The translations under genes and the position numbers were made by a program. Below the pieces are notes generated by a model. That model was not told the origin of the DNA. It saw only the letters and a list, made by a program, of their open reading frames with translations, and searched no databases. 64,000 nucleotides of DNA from Stanieria sp. NIES-3757 (GTDB lineage Bacteria > Cyanobacteriota > Cyanobacteriia > Cyanobacteriales > Xenococcaceae): assembly GCA_002355455.1 (NCBI GenBank), contig AP017375.1, forward strand, positions 4,827,640 through 4,891,639, in the 5' to 3' direction. Within the stretch, counting starts at the first letter, position 1; each line of letters begins with the position of its first letter. Shown here piece after piece: positions 19,101 through 28,095 of the stretch.

Positions 19101-20924
19101 TAACATGGTGAAATGTTGTTCTGACCAGACCGCTTCTCCAGTGTTTAAGTCTACATCCCAGGTTCCCATTTGAGCAGCTTCCATGGCTAACCTGAGTCGT
19201 TCTTCGTTCTGACGCAGGGACAGCTCTGCTCGTTTATACTCTGTTATATCTCTAGCAACACCTAGTACTGTTGCAATTTGTTCTCCCTCAATTAATTCGG
19301 GTACAAAACGAGCCTGATACAAACGTAACTCGCCTTCAGGATTAGGAAACTCATATTCAAGAGAACAGCTCTGTCCTGTTTCAAATACCTGTTCAACTGT
19401 GGCATACCAGGTTTGCGATCGCTCATCTGTAAAACCAAGTTCAATTCCTGTTTTACCAATAAAGTGTTCGGCTGCAATACCCAAAGCCCTTTCAATACTC
19501 GGATTAATGTAAAGATGATTAAGTTCGCGATCATAACGAACAATAATATCAGGTGTGTTTTCAACCAGTGTGCGAAATTCCTGCTCTCGCTGCTTTAACT
19601 CCGCTTCTGCTTGTTTGCGGTCGGTGACATCATGTACTGTTCCAACCACTTGATGAGCAAGTCCATTTGGTGTACGAGTAGAAACGGTGTTGCGACTCCA
19701 AAGCCAACGCCACTCTCCATTAGCATGACGCATCCGATACTCGTAATCAATTACTTCGCCTTCGGACGCTCGATTAAGCAGATCGAACTGAATTGAGATC
19801 GCGCTAAAATCTTCAGGATGGATTAATTCTGAAAAAAGGCGATTGCCTAAGGCTTGAATCTGTTCTGAAGTATATCCTAATAGTTCTCCAATCTGACGAT
19901 TTACATAAACATTGCGTTGCCCCAACATATCGTACACATAGAGCGTTCCAGGTAGCGCATCAGCAATCTGCTGAATGAACCGTTGGCTTTCCTGGAGTTG
20001 TAATTCAGCACGCTTGCGCTCGCTAATATCGGTTGTGCTGCCCACAATTCGGGTAGGTTTGCCGTCAGCATCTCGCGTTACTACTAAACACTGATCCAAC
20101 ACATAAACATACTGATTCGACTTGTTCAGAATCCGATATTCAGCTGAAAAGTAATCGTCTTGCATTAACGAAACCAATGCTCGCTCCTTTATTGGTGGTA
20201 AATCATCGGGATGAATGCGATCGCTCCACCATTGAGACGTGGGTTCAGCTTCTACCAAAGAGTAGCCTAATATCTTGGTTAATCCATCTGTTCTCTCAAC
20301 GTGGTCTAATTCTAAATCCCAATCGTAGATCAAGCAGTTGACTGCTTTAGCTGCAAGTTGAAAACGTTCATTGGCAATTCTTAAGCGTTCTTCACTCTGA
20401 CGCAGTGCTTCTTCAGTTTGTTTGCGCTCTGTCACATCGACCGAAAGTCCGATCAGCCTAACAACCCTTCCCGTATCATCTCGATAAACTTGCCCCCGAC
20501 TATTGAGCCAGCGTGTTGCCCCATCTGGTCTAATTACCCGATATTCTTGGCAATAATCTGCCTTTCCTCCAATAGCGCGCTCTGCTGCTTCGATTACCTG
20601 CTGGCGATCGCGTGGATCGAGCAAGGCAAAAAAATCTTCTCTTGTCCCTTCTTGAATACCCCAAACCTCTAAAGCATTCGGTGAACAAACGACTCGATTA
20701 CTATTTAAATCCATATCCCAGGCAATTGTTTCAGCCGAGGTGAGAGTAAGTTGCAAGAATTCTTCTGCCTGCTGCCGAGCAGCTTTTTCCTGAGTAAGTT
20801 GCTTAGTTAATTGCTCTACTTGTTGCTGACACCGATAATTAGAATCTTCCAGTTCTTGTAGACGCTGGCGAAGAGCATTCACTTCGTCAAGATGATTATT
20901 TTTACTGGTGCGTTCGTTGTTCAT
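16107..20924 (-). CDS. Giant nine-PAS hybrid histidine kinase with C-terminal receiver
   Basis: About 1605 residues from ATG 20924; an in-frame GTG at 20942 would add six. After an N-terminal coiled coil (about 10-60) I count nine PAS/PAC units by their closing D-I-T-E-R-K-type linkers. The kinase core follows: the phospho-His motif LSHELRTPLNP, N-box NLLSNAVKFTP, G-boxes DTGQGI and GGLGLGLAIARHL. It ends in a receiver with acidic pair V-D-D-E, phospho-Asp in I-S-D-I-G-M-P and Lys in L-A-K-P. No membrane segment is seen, so it is a cytoplasmic sensor, and cofactors in the PAS units cannot be read. It lies 56 bp downstream of a related kinase on the same strand; the two are probably cotranscribed. 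No separate output regulator is adjacent. Confidence 0.92.
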   Translation of the reverse strand: MNNERTSKNNHLDEVNALRQRLQELEDSNYRCQQQVEQLTKQLTQEKAARQQAEEFLQLTLTSAETIAWDMDLNSNRVVCSPNALEVWGIQEGTREDFFALLDPRDRQQVIEAAERAIGGKADYCQEYRVIRPDGATRWLNSRGQVYRDDTGRVVRLIGLSVDVTERKQTEEALRQSEERLRIANERFQLAAKAVNCLIYDWDLELDHVERTDGLTKILGYSLVEAEPTSQWWSDRIHPDDLPPIKERALVSLMQDDYFSAEYRILNKSNQYVYVLDQCLVVTRDADGKPTRIVGSTTDISERKRAELQLQESQRFIQQIADALPGTLYVYDMLGQRNVYVNRQIGELLGYTSEQIQALGNRLFSELIHPEDFSAISIQFDLLNRASEGEVIDYEYRMRHANGEWRWLWSRNTVSTRTPNGLAHQVVGTVHDVTDRKQAEAELKQREQEFRTLVENTPDIIVRYDRELNHLYINPSIERALGIAAEHFIGKTGIELGFTDERSQTWYATVEQVFETGQSCSLEYEFPNPEGELRLYQARFVPELIEGEQIATVLGVARDITEYKRAELSLRQNEERLRLAMEAAQMGTWDVDLNTGEAVWSEQHFTMLGYEPVATGKANEEMWSSRIHPDDLERVIQAWQQSRQERTLYEAEYRIIRADNGQIAWLAGLGSFTYDQNGQPLRSMGVLFDITARKHSEAERQRIEDELRESEQRLQLAQQAGRIGTWEWNLLTNEVTWSDGIWTLLALELNSITPNLETFIHFIHPDDREKAFKGVEVALAQGEDYYDEFRVIRQDGTICWLLAKGRVIRTPDGQPKRLLGINVDISNLKQAEAALAQSNQTLQAIIQACPLAIMGLRADGTVRIWNPAAERIFGWSQPEVLGQFLPSIPTDKRDEFLANLAATIKGQGLSGVQTQRQKKGNIQFDVELWTAPVNEAQAGISCVSVVADITARKRTEAALRLSEERLHSFVTANVIGILFGDLEGGIQEANDEFLRIVGYTREDLETGKLRWIDITPPEYLPLDEEAIVEARKRGACNPYEKEYIRKDGSRVPVLVGFGLVLAGREEAVAFILDLSERKQAEESLRQSEERLRLALLVGNSGIWDWDIINNQITWSEQIYQFHGLTPETFGGKVEDFTQLIHPEDRSTVSEAIRQAIQERSSYEIEFRTVQPTTRTVRWLYTTGGVIFDQQGKPVRMLGATIDITERKTIETEREQLLRREQSAREQAETANRVKDEFLAVLSHELRTPLNPILGWTRLLRTHQFDSAARDRALATIERNAKLQAQLIEDLLDVSRILQGKVLLNACPVNLAVVIEAALETVRLSAEAKELQIQTVLDSKVGLVNGDTNRLQQVVWNLLSNAVKFTPSGGRVEVKLTQNETCAQIQVSDTGQGISPDFLPYVFDYFRQADSSTTRQFGGLGLGLAIARHLIELHGGTMKAESAGKGLGSTFTVELPLIGSPLTLELERLPTQETNNLQGICILIVDDEADLRNLIRFILEKHGATVMVAANAAEALKQLTESVPDVLISDIGMPNMDGYALMRQIRTTLGEQQKRIRAIALTAYAGEINQHQALAAGFQIHLAKPIEPEQLVKTVAQVVAHTSNLQ

Positions 20925-20980
20925 TGCAGTAGAGAGTATCACAATGTTAAAGGATAGGTTGTGGAAATATTCACAACTTT

Positions 20981-23900
20981 TTAGGTTCGACTGAGTAACT
21001 CTGAAATTGCTTGCACTAATGTTTGTGGGTCAACTGGTTTAGCAAGATGAATTTGAAACCCAACCGCGATCGCTTTTTGCTGATTGATCTCTCCAGCATA
21101 AGCAGTTAAAGCGATGGCTGGAATTTGTCTGCCCTGTTTAGAGGTTAGTTCTCGAATTTGCTTCATCAGAGTGTAACCATCTACCTGGGGCATGGCAATA
21201 TCGGTGATGATCAGATGGGGGTTTGATTGATGAAGCTGCTCAAGTGCTTCTGTGGCATGGGATGTAGTCATTACTGTTGCTCCTGCCTGTTCTAAAATGA
21301 ATTGAACCAGTTCAAGATTATCGACATCATCATCGACCGCTAGAATATTGATACCTTGTAACTGAAGGGAGTCAGTCATTACTACTGCCTCCTCAGTGGT
21401 TGAAACTGCTGCTGACATCAGGGGAAGCATGATGGTAAAGGTTGCCCCTTGCCCCTCTCCATTGCTTTCTGCTTTAACCATACCACCATGTAGTTCCACT
21501 AAATGACGTACGATCGCAAGTCCTAATCCTAATCCCCCAAATGTCCGAGTTGTGGTGCTATCTGCCTGACAAAATCTATCAAAAACATAAGGCAAAAATT
21601 CTGGTCTAATCCCCTTGCCTGTATCTCTAACTTGAATCTGAGCCTGAAAATCTGTTGTTGATAGTCGAATTTGGATTTGTCCTGTTGCTGGAGTAAATTT
21701 TACGGCATTGGTAAGTAAGTTCCACACGACTTGCTGTAACCGAGCAGCATCACCTAAAACTGTAACCGCCTGAGATTCAAATTGGGTTTGAATTTGAATA
21801 TCTTTAGTTTGGGCAGCTAAATATACTGTTTCAATCGCAGCAGTAATAGTTGACTTCAAATCAACCGGAACAGAAGTGAGGCTGAGTTTGCCTTGTAAAA
21901 TGCGAGAAATATCGAGGAGGTCATCAATCAGTTGAATTTGCAGCTTGGCGTTGCGCTCTATGGTTTCTAACGCTGTGCTTGTTTTTTTTGCATCGAGCTT
22001 GCCCTGTCTCAATAAGTGTGACCAGCCTAAAATTGGATTTAATGGGGTTCGCAGTTCGTGAGATAACACTGCTAGAAATTGGTCCTTAATGCAGTTTGCT
22101 GCTTCGGCTTGCTCTCTGGCTTTGCGTTCCTGTTGAAGCAATTGTAACCGTTCAGTCTCGGCTTGCTTGCGATCGCTGATATCATGCATAGTAACGATCG
22201 CCAAAATCATCTGTCCCTGTTTGTCATACACGGGTGTTCCGCTAAAACTACCAATCCACCTTGTATGCGTATCCAGACGATGAACATTAATTTCATAGTC
22301 ACGATAAGTTTCACCCCTCAAAACTCTAGCAAGGGGCCAGTCTTCTAACTCAATTAAGTTACCCTGTAAGTCGTGTCCTTCAAAGGTATCTGGAAATTCA
22401 CATAAATGCCGTCGAACTTGTTCAACCGAGTCATACTCATGTAAAACGAGTGCTGCTGGATTAAACAACAGTACATTTCCCTGGGCATCACTAACCAGTA
22501 AACCTTCTGACATACTGTTGATTACAGCTTCAAACTGTCCCAGACTGGCTTCTAACTGTTGCAGCAGTTGCTCGCGCTCCATTTCCAACTGTTTGCGCTC
22601 GGTGATGTCTTCATTCATGCCGATCATGCGAAGTGGACGGTCTTCGGTATCATAGAAAGTTCGTCCTTTTGCAGCTAACCAACGTACATTGCCATCGGGA
22701 TGAATAATACGGAATTCCGTGTTTAAGTCAGTGCGATTTGCAACAGCATCTAGGACATCTTGTACGGCGCGATCGCGGTCTTCGGGATGAACCGCTTGCT
22801 TCCAATTCTCCAATTGTCCTTGGAAACTTCCAGGTGTCAAGCCATATAAAGCTTCCTCCTCTGCTGTCCAAAACACCTGATTGGTCTCAATATTCCATTC
22901 AAAAGTTACAACTTGAGCAGCTTGGGAGGCTAAAGCCAATCGCTCTTCACTACTACGAAGTGCATCTTCCGTTCGCTTGCGTTCATCAATGTCGGTACTA
23001 GCTCCTACCAATCGCAGCAACTGTCCGTACTGATCTCGAATCGCAAACATACGTGCCAAGAACCAACGGTAGCTGCCATCTGCCATGTAGTGACGGTATT
23101 CTTGCTCTGTGATACTTTCCCCTGACTGAATTTGCGTCCAATTTTCAAAACTGCGAGGTAGGTCATCCGGATGCACAATCAAACTCCAGCCTGTCTGATT
23201 CACTTGCTCCAGAGTGACTCCTAAAGCTTTTCGCCATTGCTGATTGACGTAATCTATTTGACCATCAGGCGTAAGTGTCCAGATTAAGTTCGGTAGAGCC
23301 TCAGCAAGCGTTTGGTAGAGGATTTGACTCTCGCGTAAAGCTTGTTCTGCCTGTTTGCGCTGAGTGATATCCTGCACGATTCCTAGCATTCCGAGCGCTT
23401 CTCCTGTTGGAGAGTAATTAGCACGCCCATTTGCAGCAACCCATCGTTCCGATCCATCTTGATGCAGCACCCGATATTCAATACTGTAGTCGCTGTGGTT
23501 GGCGATCGCTTTTTCTACCTCTACCCGCGCCCGTTCGCGGTCGTCTTCGTGGAGTAAGTTACGCATTTGAGTCCAAGTCATATGGGAACCTGGTAAAATG
23601 CCAAAGATTTCAGCTGCCCGTTGGGAGAAATTCACTAGATCTGTTGCAGCATCCCAACTCCAATCTCCCAAATTTGCTGCTGCTAATGCCAAACTTAATC
23701 TTTCAGCCGTATTTCGTAATGCTTGCTCGGCTTGCTTACGTTCAGTGACATCTCGAAAATATACGGCTATACCTTCAGATGATGGATAGACGCGAACTTC
23801 TATCCATCTTTGAATCGGCTCTCCAAATTCCTCCCAGGAAATGGGGATTTGTTCTGCTATAGCTTGATGAAATTTTTGATAGGCAATTCCGCCAACTAAT

Positions 23901-24799
23901 TCAGGAAAAACTTCATTCCAGACGTGTTTACCTAGTAGCTCTGCTGGCTTCTTGTGAAGAATTGTAGCAGCTGCCTGATTAACGTAGGTGTAGCGCCAGT
24001 TACGATCAAAGGCAACAAACGCATCGCTAATACTTTCTAAAATTACTTCTATTTTGCGCTTGGTTTCTTGGCTGGCAAGCAGTTGAGTACGCTGTTGCTC
24101 TGCTTGTCTTGTTTCAGTCATGTCTCGGCTAATAACGATAACCGAGACAGGCAAGCCATCGCTATTGAGTTCGGGAACCAACCTAGCCTGATAAAACCGC
24201 ACTCCAAAGGGTGTTTCAAATTCAAATTCGATCTCCTGTGCTTGAGTCGTTGCAAACACTTGACGAAGACGCTCTTCCCAAAACAGATAGATTGGGTTTG
24301 ACAAAACTTCGTCCATCTTTTTGCCCAGTAAATCATCTCGTGCAATGCCCAAAGCTTGCTCAACAATTCGGTTGACATAAAGATATCGGAGTTCTGAATC
24401 AAAGTGTGCGATCGCATCAGGAGCATTCTCAACAATTGCTTCTAATTCTTGTTTCTGACGCTCCAAGGTATCGATCTTTTGTTGTTGCTTCCAAATCAAT
24501 TCTTGCGTTCGAGTATCGGCTTGATCAAAATTTTGACCAGCTTCTTGATTTTGATCGGATACATTGAACTTATCGGACAACTTCTGCCCTTGGTTATTAC
24601 TTTTTGTTTCAGATGACCTATTTTTAGCTGTTGCAAAACTGCGGGCAATCCGCTCAATCACCTCAGAACGAGAAATACCATACTTCTGGGCTTCTTCCTC
24701 TAATAATCGCCATGCAGTATTGGTGAGCGTAACACTAACCCGCCTTTTAGCTTCTGATTCCCAATTGTTAGTAAATTTACCATTAGCATCACGTCTCAT
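20981..24799 (-). CDS. Hybrid histidine kinase with N-terminal ribbon-helix-helix domain and six PAS units
   Basis: 1272 residues. Residues about 18-56 (RRVSVTLTNTAWRLLEEEAQ, then KYGISRSEVIERIARSF) have the beta-strand, helix, G-I-S-R-S-E-V-I-E-R helix pattern of a CopG/MetJ-type ribbon-helix-helix DNA-binding domain. A coiled coil (about 95-125) and six PAS/PAC units follow. The HisKA (LSHELRTPLNP), the HATPase (NLLTNAVKFTP, DTGKGI, GGLGLGLAIVRHL) and a receiver (A-V-D-D-D, I-T-D-I-A-M-P, L-A-K-P) complete it. RHH domains bind DNA as dimers, so sensor, kinase and DNA binding appear fused in one chain. It is the upstream gene of a tandem pair and shares the kinase-receiver half with its neighbour, suggesting duplication with PAS reshuffling. 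RHH could alternatively act only as a dimerisation module. Confidence 0.9.
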   Translation of the reverse strand: MRRDANGKFTNNWESEAKRRVSVTLTNTAWRLLEEEAQKYGISRSEVIERIARSFATAKNRSSETKSNNQGQKLSDKFNVSDQNQEAGQNFDQADTRTQELIWKQQQKIDTLERQKQELEAIVENAPDAIAHFDSELRYLYVNRIVEQALGIARDDLLGKKMDEVLSNPIYLFWEERLRQVFATTQAQEIEFEFETPFGVRFYQARLVPELNSDGLPVSVIVISRDMTETRQAEQQRTQLLASQETKRKIEVILESISDAFVAFDRNWRYTYVNQAAATILHKKPAELLGKHVWNEVFPELVGGIAYQKFHQAIAEQIPISWEEFGEPIQRWIEVRVYPSSEGIAVYFRDVTERKQAEQALRNTAERLSLALAAANLGDWSWDAATDLVNFSQRAAEIFGILPGSHMTWTQMRNLLHEDDRERARVEVEKAIANHSDYSIEYRVLHQDGSERWVAANGRANYSPTGEALGMLGIVQDITQRKQAEQALRESQILYQTLAEALPNLIWTLTPDGQIDYVNQQWRKALGVTLEQVNQTGWSLIVHPDDLPRSFENWTQIQSGESITEQEYRHYMADGSYRWFLARMFAIRDQYGQLLRLVGASTDIDERKRTEDALRSSEERLALASQAAQVVTFEWNIETNQVFWTAEEEALYGLTPGSFQGQLENWKQAVHPEDRDRAVQDVLDAVANRTDLNTEFRIIHPDGNVRWLAAKGRTFYDTEDRPLRMIGMNEDITERKQLEMEREQLLQQLEASLGQFEAVINSMSEGLLVSDAQGNVLLFNPAALVLHEYDSVEQVRRHLCEFPDTFEGHDLQGNLIELEDWPLARVLRGETYRDYEINVHRLDTHTRWIGSFSGTPVYDKQGQMILAIVTMHDISDRKQAETERLQLLQQERKAREQAEAANCIKDQFLAVLSHELRTPLNPILGWSHLLRQGKLDAKKTSTALETIERNAKLQIQLIDDLLDISRILQGKLSLTSVPVDLKSTITAAIETVYLAAQTKDIQIQTQFESQAVTVLGDAARLQQVVWNLLTNAVKFTPATGQIQIRLSTTDFQAQIQVRDTGKGIRPEFLPYVFDRFCQADSTTTRTFGGLGLGLAIVRHLVELHGGMVKAESNGEGQGATFTIMLPLMSAAVSTTEEAVVMTDSLQLQGINILAVDDDVDNLELVQFILEQAGATVMTTSHATEALEQLHQSNPHLIITDIAMPQVDGYTLMKQIRELTSKQGRQIPAIALTAYAGEINQQKAIAVGFQIHLAKPVDPQTLVQAISELLSRT

Positions 24800-25200
24800 A
24801 AATTCTCATTCCGTATACATACACGGTTTTCTCCATTTAACTCGAGTTGTTCATAAAAAAAAATCTATCCTAAGTTTGACAGGGTTTGAGTAATAATTCC
24901 AAAAATCATAATTTTCTGAGAAAAATAACATTAAGACATTTACCTCTTTCCCTTTACCCTTTCTTTTTTACCTGCAAACGCAAGTTTTCCTTTTGCTTTC
25001 ATGGTCAGTATTTAGAATTAAATGGTAAAAAAAATAGCTCTAATTAATGAGCTATAAATTATCGCTTTACTTAAGTGACTAAAACTATATTAAGATCATG
25101 AATATAGATGTTTAATTAGAGGTTAGTTCATACCAATTTTAATAATTTTTTATGTTATCTTGGCAAGGAAAACTATTACCATAACAGAGAAGAGATTACT
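24800..25200. other. Divergent intergenic region with an orphan minus-strand terminator-like hairpin
   Basis: Promoter region for the kinase pair (minus) and the glycosyltransferase (plus). At 25034-25055 ATAGCTC/GAGCTAT forms a stem that, on the minus strand, is followed by eight T residues. No gene lies upstream of it on that strand, so it may end a short untranslated transcript or be fortuitous. No ORF recognised. Confidence 0.35.
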
Positions 25201-26304
25201 ATGACATCTCTTGAATCAAGCATTGCTCAATCACCACCAACAGTTACGGAACATTCTCAAATTCAATTATTTCATGAAGGATTAAAAGATTTACTGAATC
25301 TGAATCAGTATATAAGTGAAAATAACCTAGGATTTTTGTCAATTGAAACTCCTTTACCTTTATGGTTAAAAAAAATTACTGAGGCTATTCCTGTTTATGC
25401 TGTTGGTTTGCATTTACGACGAGAATATCGTCATTTTGCTATGGGTATGAGAGCCTTAAAATTAAAAAAATGCGATGCCTTATTAATTTTTGAAGCTTAC
25501 AACCAACATTTATTATTATTGTTACCTTTACTAGTTTTGACAGGCAAAAAAGTTTTTATTATGCTGCATGGTAATCAGCAATTTGCCATTCATAGCAAAC
25601 CAAAATATTTGGGCTTATTATATTTACAACTTTATTTAAAATTATTTAAACACTTTAAAGTAATTTTATTAGAATTAAACGACGATATTTTACCAACTAA
25701 AGTTCAGTTACCTTCAGCGTCAAAAATAGTTATACCCCATCCTCTCAGAAATGATGTTTTTCCCAGATTTAAACCAGGCGAAAGATTAACAGAAAATACT
25801 CCGATCAAAATTGGCATCGTAGGTATGATTAGAGCTGACAAACCTGTCGGCAAGCTTTTAGAAAAACTTCAGGAATATCTCCAGCATCATTCCGAATGTG
25901 AATTAATTATTGGAACTCCTTTCGGACAAAAACCTGCTTATTTAAATGAAATAAATGCCCAACTTTACGACACAACTAAAGAACAAGATTACTTACAACT
26001 ACTACAACAAATCGATATTTTAGTAATCCATTACGATCGCAACCGCTATTATTATCGTACCAGTGGCGTAATTAGTGATGCTGCTTCTTGTGGTTGTTAT
26101 ATAATTGCTTCTGATTATCCTTTAATCAAACAACAAATTAATTATCCAGTTACAATTGGTTCTACTTTTAACGATTTTGAGCAATTAGAAAATTTGATCG
26201 ATAATGCGATCGTTCATATTAAAACTCATGGACAAGATCGTCATTGGTTGTGGCGAGAAAAACGTAGTGCGGAATCTATTGCATCATTACTATTACCATC
26301 TTAA
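25201..26304 (+). CDS. GT-B type glycosyltransferase (group 1-like)
   Basis: 367 residues with two Rossmann-like halves. The N-terminal half holds hydrophobic strands (CDALLIFEAY, KKVFIMLHGN). The C-terminal half starts at about residue 200 with IKIGIVGMIRADKPVGKLL, a typical opening of the donor-binding domain. The final segment Y-R-T-S-G-V-I-S-D-A-A-S-C-G-C-Y-I-I-A-S-D-Y-P matches the region where GT4-like enzymes hold the nucleotide sugar (S/T-G-x-h-x-(D/E)-A-x-x-x-G). There is no signal peptide, so it is probably cytosolic or membrane-associated. Sugar and acceptor unknown. It stands alone between the kinase pair and the dehydrogenase gene. A purine-rich AGAAGAGA before the ATG serves as ribosome site. 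Confidence 0.75.
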   Translation: MTSLESSIAQSPPTVTEHSQIQLFHEGLKDLLNLNQYISENNLGFLSIETPLPLWLKKITEAIPVYAVGLHLRREYRHFAMGMRALKLKKCDALLIFEAYNQHLLLLLPLLVLTGKKVFIMLHGNQQFAIHSKPKYLGLLYLQLYLKLFKHFKVILLELNDDILPTKVQLPSASKIVIPHPLRNDVFPRFKPGERLTENTPIKIGIVGMIRADKPVGKLLEKLQEYLQHHSECELIIGTPFGQKPAYLNEINAQLYDTTKEQDYLQLLQQIDILVIHYDRNRYYYRTSGVISDAASCGCYIIASDYPLIKQQINYPVTIGSTFNDFEQLENLIDNAIVHIKTHGQDRHWLWREKRSAESIASLLLPS

Positions 26305-26470
26305 GGATCGATATCAGGTGTATTGATAGAGAAATCTCCTTAATCACTTTATATTAAGCTCTTTCAGTTAGCTACGAGTTTCTTAAAATTGAAGAAATCC
26401 GTACTATCTTTGTGCGAAAAATCAACCCAAAGTTAAAAAAATTTGGTTAACAATGTAAAATAACAGACTT

Positions 26471-27619
26471 ATGACCGATATCGTAGCTATCAATATGAGC
26501 AAAGCAACTACCAAGACAGTTAATCGTACCACTACAACTTATTTGCCTTTAGCTGTCGCTCCATCGCAAGTATTACGAGGAGAAAATTGTCTCAAAGAAT
26601 CAGGAGAAGCGATCGCAAAATTAGGAACTCGTCCCTTAATTGTAGGAGGTGATCGCACTTTGAAGATAGTTCAACCCTATTTTGAATCAATTAGTAAAAA
26701 ACAGCAATTAATTACTTCACCAGCAAATTATAGTCCTGATTGTGCGGAATCTTCTTTACAACAATTGCACAGTGCAGTTACTTCCCATCAAGCTGATTTA
26801 ATTATTGGGGTTGGCGGTGGTAAAGCATTAGATACTGCCAAATTATTAGCTTGGCAATGTAACTTACCTGTAGTTACAATTCCTACTTCGGCTGCTACTT
26901 GTGCAGCTTGGACAGCTTTGTCTAATATTTATACTGAAGAGGGTGCTTTTCAATACGATGTGGCTCTTGATCGCTGTCCCGATTTATTAATCTTAGATTA
27001 TGGTTTGGTTCGTACTGCACCAACTAGAACTTTAGTAGCGGGAATTGGTGATGCTTTAGCTAAATGGTACGAAGCTTCGATTAGTAGTGGTAGTTCCGCT
27101 GCAACCTTAACAATTGCTGCGGTACAACAAGCAAGAATTCTCCGCGATTTACTGTTTCAAAAATCACCTGCTGCGGTAGCTAATTCTGATAGTGATGATT
27201 GGCGTGAAGTAGTTGACGCTACGGTACTTTTGGCTGGAGTAATTGGTGGTTTGGGTGGTGCTAATTGTCGTACAGTGGCTGCTCATGCAATTCATAATGG
27301 TTTAACCCAACTTCGGTGCGCTCACCAAGCTTTACACGGTGAAAAAGTAGCTTATGGTATTTTGGTACAGTTACGTTTAGAAGAAATGGTTCAAGGTAAT
27401 CAATTAGCTGTTTCTACTCGACAACAACTAACTGAGTTTTATCGTGAAATTGGTTTGCCTAAAACTTTAGAAGATTTAGGGTTAGGTAATATTAGTTTGG
27501 CTCAATTACGTCAGGCAGCCGAATATGCTTGTCTTCCTAATTCTGATATCCATAGATTACCTTTTGCTGTTTCTCCAGAAGAGTTAATGGCTGCAATGGT
27601 TTCTTTACCAATTGATTAA
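26471..27619 (+). CDS. Iron-containing alcohol dehydrogenase family (glycerol dehydrogenase-like)
   Basis: 382 residues; the second Met (residue 9) is an alternative start. The NAD(P) domain has LIIGVGGGKALDTAK and TIPTSAATCAAWTALS. The metal domain supplies the expected ligands: Asp in G-I-G-D-A-L-A-K-W, His in A-A-H-A-I-H-N and His in L-H-G-E-K-V-A-Y-G. This pattern is nearest to glycerol dehydrogenase/GldA-like members, which oxidise polyols with NAD+. The real substrate in cyanobacteria is not established. About 165 bp separate it from the glycosyltransferase gene, so it likely has its own promoter. The metal could be Zn or Fe. Confidence 0.9.
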   Translation: MTDIVAINMSKATTKTVNRTTTTYLPLAVAPSQVLRGENCLKESGEAIAKLGTRPLIVGGDRTLKIVQPYFESISKKQQLITSPANYSPDCAESSLQQLHSAVTSHQADLIIGVGGGKALDTAKLLAWQCNLPVVTIPTSAATCAAWTALSNIYTEEGAFQYDVALDRCPDLLILDYGLVRTAPTRTLVAGIGDALAKWYEASISSGSSAATLTIAAVQQARILRDLLFQKSPAAVANSDSDDWREVVDATVLLAGVIGGLGGANCRTVAAHAIHNGLTQLRCAHQALHGEKVAYGILVQLRLEEMVQGNQLAVSTRQQLTEFYREIGLPKTLEDLGLGNISLAQLRQAAEYACLPNSDIHRLPFAVSPEELMAAMVSLPID

Positions 27620-27705
27620 CATTAAAAATGAGATGCTTTTGGTCAACTAGTTTTCAGCTTTTAGCTTTTGACTTTTTACTTTTATCTAAGTGTTGCTCGA
27701 TACAA

Positions 27706-28080
27706 CTACGCCACGACGCTAGAATGAGCAACAATTACTTGCCAGCCGTTGGAAGTAGGAACCCATACGCGTGTAAATCGTAAATCTGCTTCTGATGGGA
27801 CACCATTGTAAGTTCCCACTATATAAACTCTTGCCAAAACAATCGCACCATCTCCAACGATCCGAATTGTTTGTTCTAATGGAGTGAGCGACTTAATTGC
27901 TAATGTTCCAGAGCTATGTCCTTTAAGATCGTCTTGTTTAGTGACTAACTCGCCGAGGTGGGTTGTAAAAATAAGTTCTGGTGCGAGAAGTTCGTCGAGT
28001 GCTTTGACATCTGATTGAAGCATTGCTTCTCGTAACTTTGCTTCATATTGAATGATTTCAGTTTCGATAGAATTATTCAT
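27706..28080 (-). CDS. NTF2-like / DUF4440-type protein
   Basis: 124 residues forming one NTF2-like fold. An N-terminal helix runs I-I-Q-Y-E-A-K-L-R-E-A-M-L, followed by LDELLAPELIFTTHLGE, K-Q-D-D-L-K, strands around residues 70-100 (GDGAIVLARVYIVG) and the closing F-T-R-V-W-V-P-T-S-N-G-W-Q-V-I-V-A-H-S-S. The R-x-W-x-x-x-x-x-G-W-x-h-h-x-x-H-x-S ending is characteristic of DUF4440/ketosteroid-isomerase-like proteins. Function unknown; members are often small-molecule binders or enzymes. It sits 15 bp downstream of the large response-regulator gene on the same strand and is probably cotranscribed with it. Confidence 0.85.
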   Translation of the reverse strand: MNNSIETEIIQYEAKLREAMLQSDVKALDELLAPELIFTTHLGELVTKQDDLKGHSSGTLAIKSLTPLEQTIRIVGDGAIVLARVYIVGTYNGVPSEADLRFTRVWVPTSNGWQVIVAHSSVVA

Positions 28081-28095
28081 CTCTTGAAAATAACC

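Noticed and set aside
24118-24435. 105-codon same-strand frame inside the RHH-PAS kinase gene
   Set aside because: It lies in an alternative frame of a well-supported PAS region and shows no family pattern.
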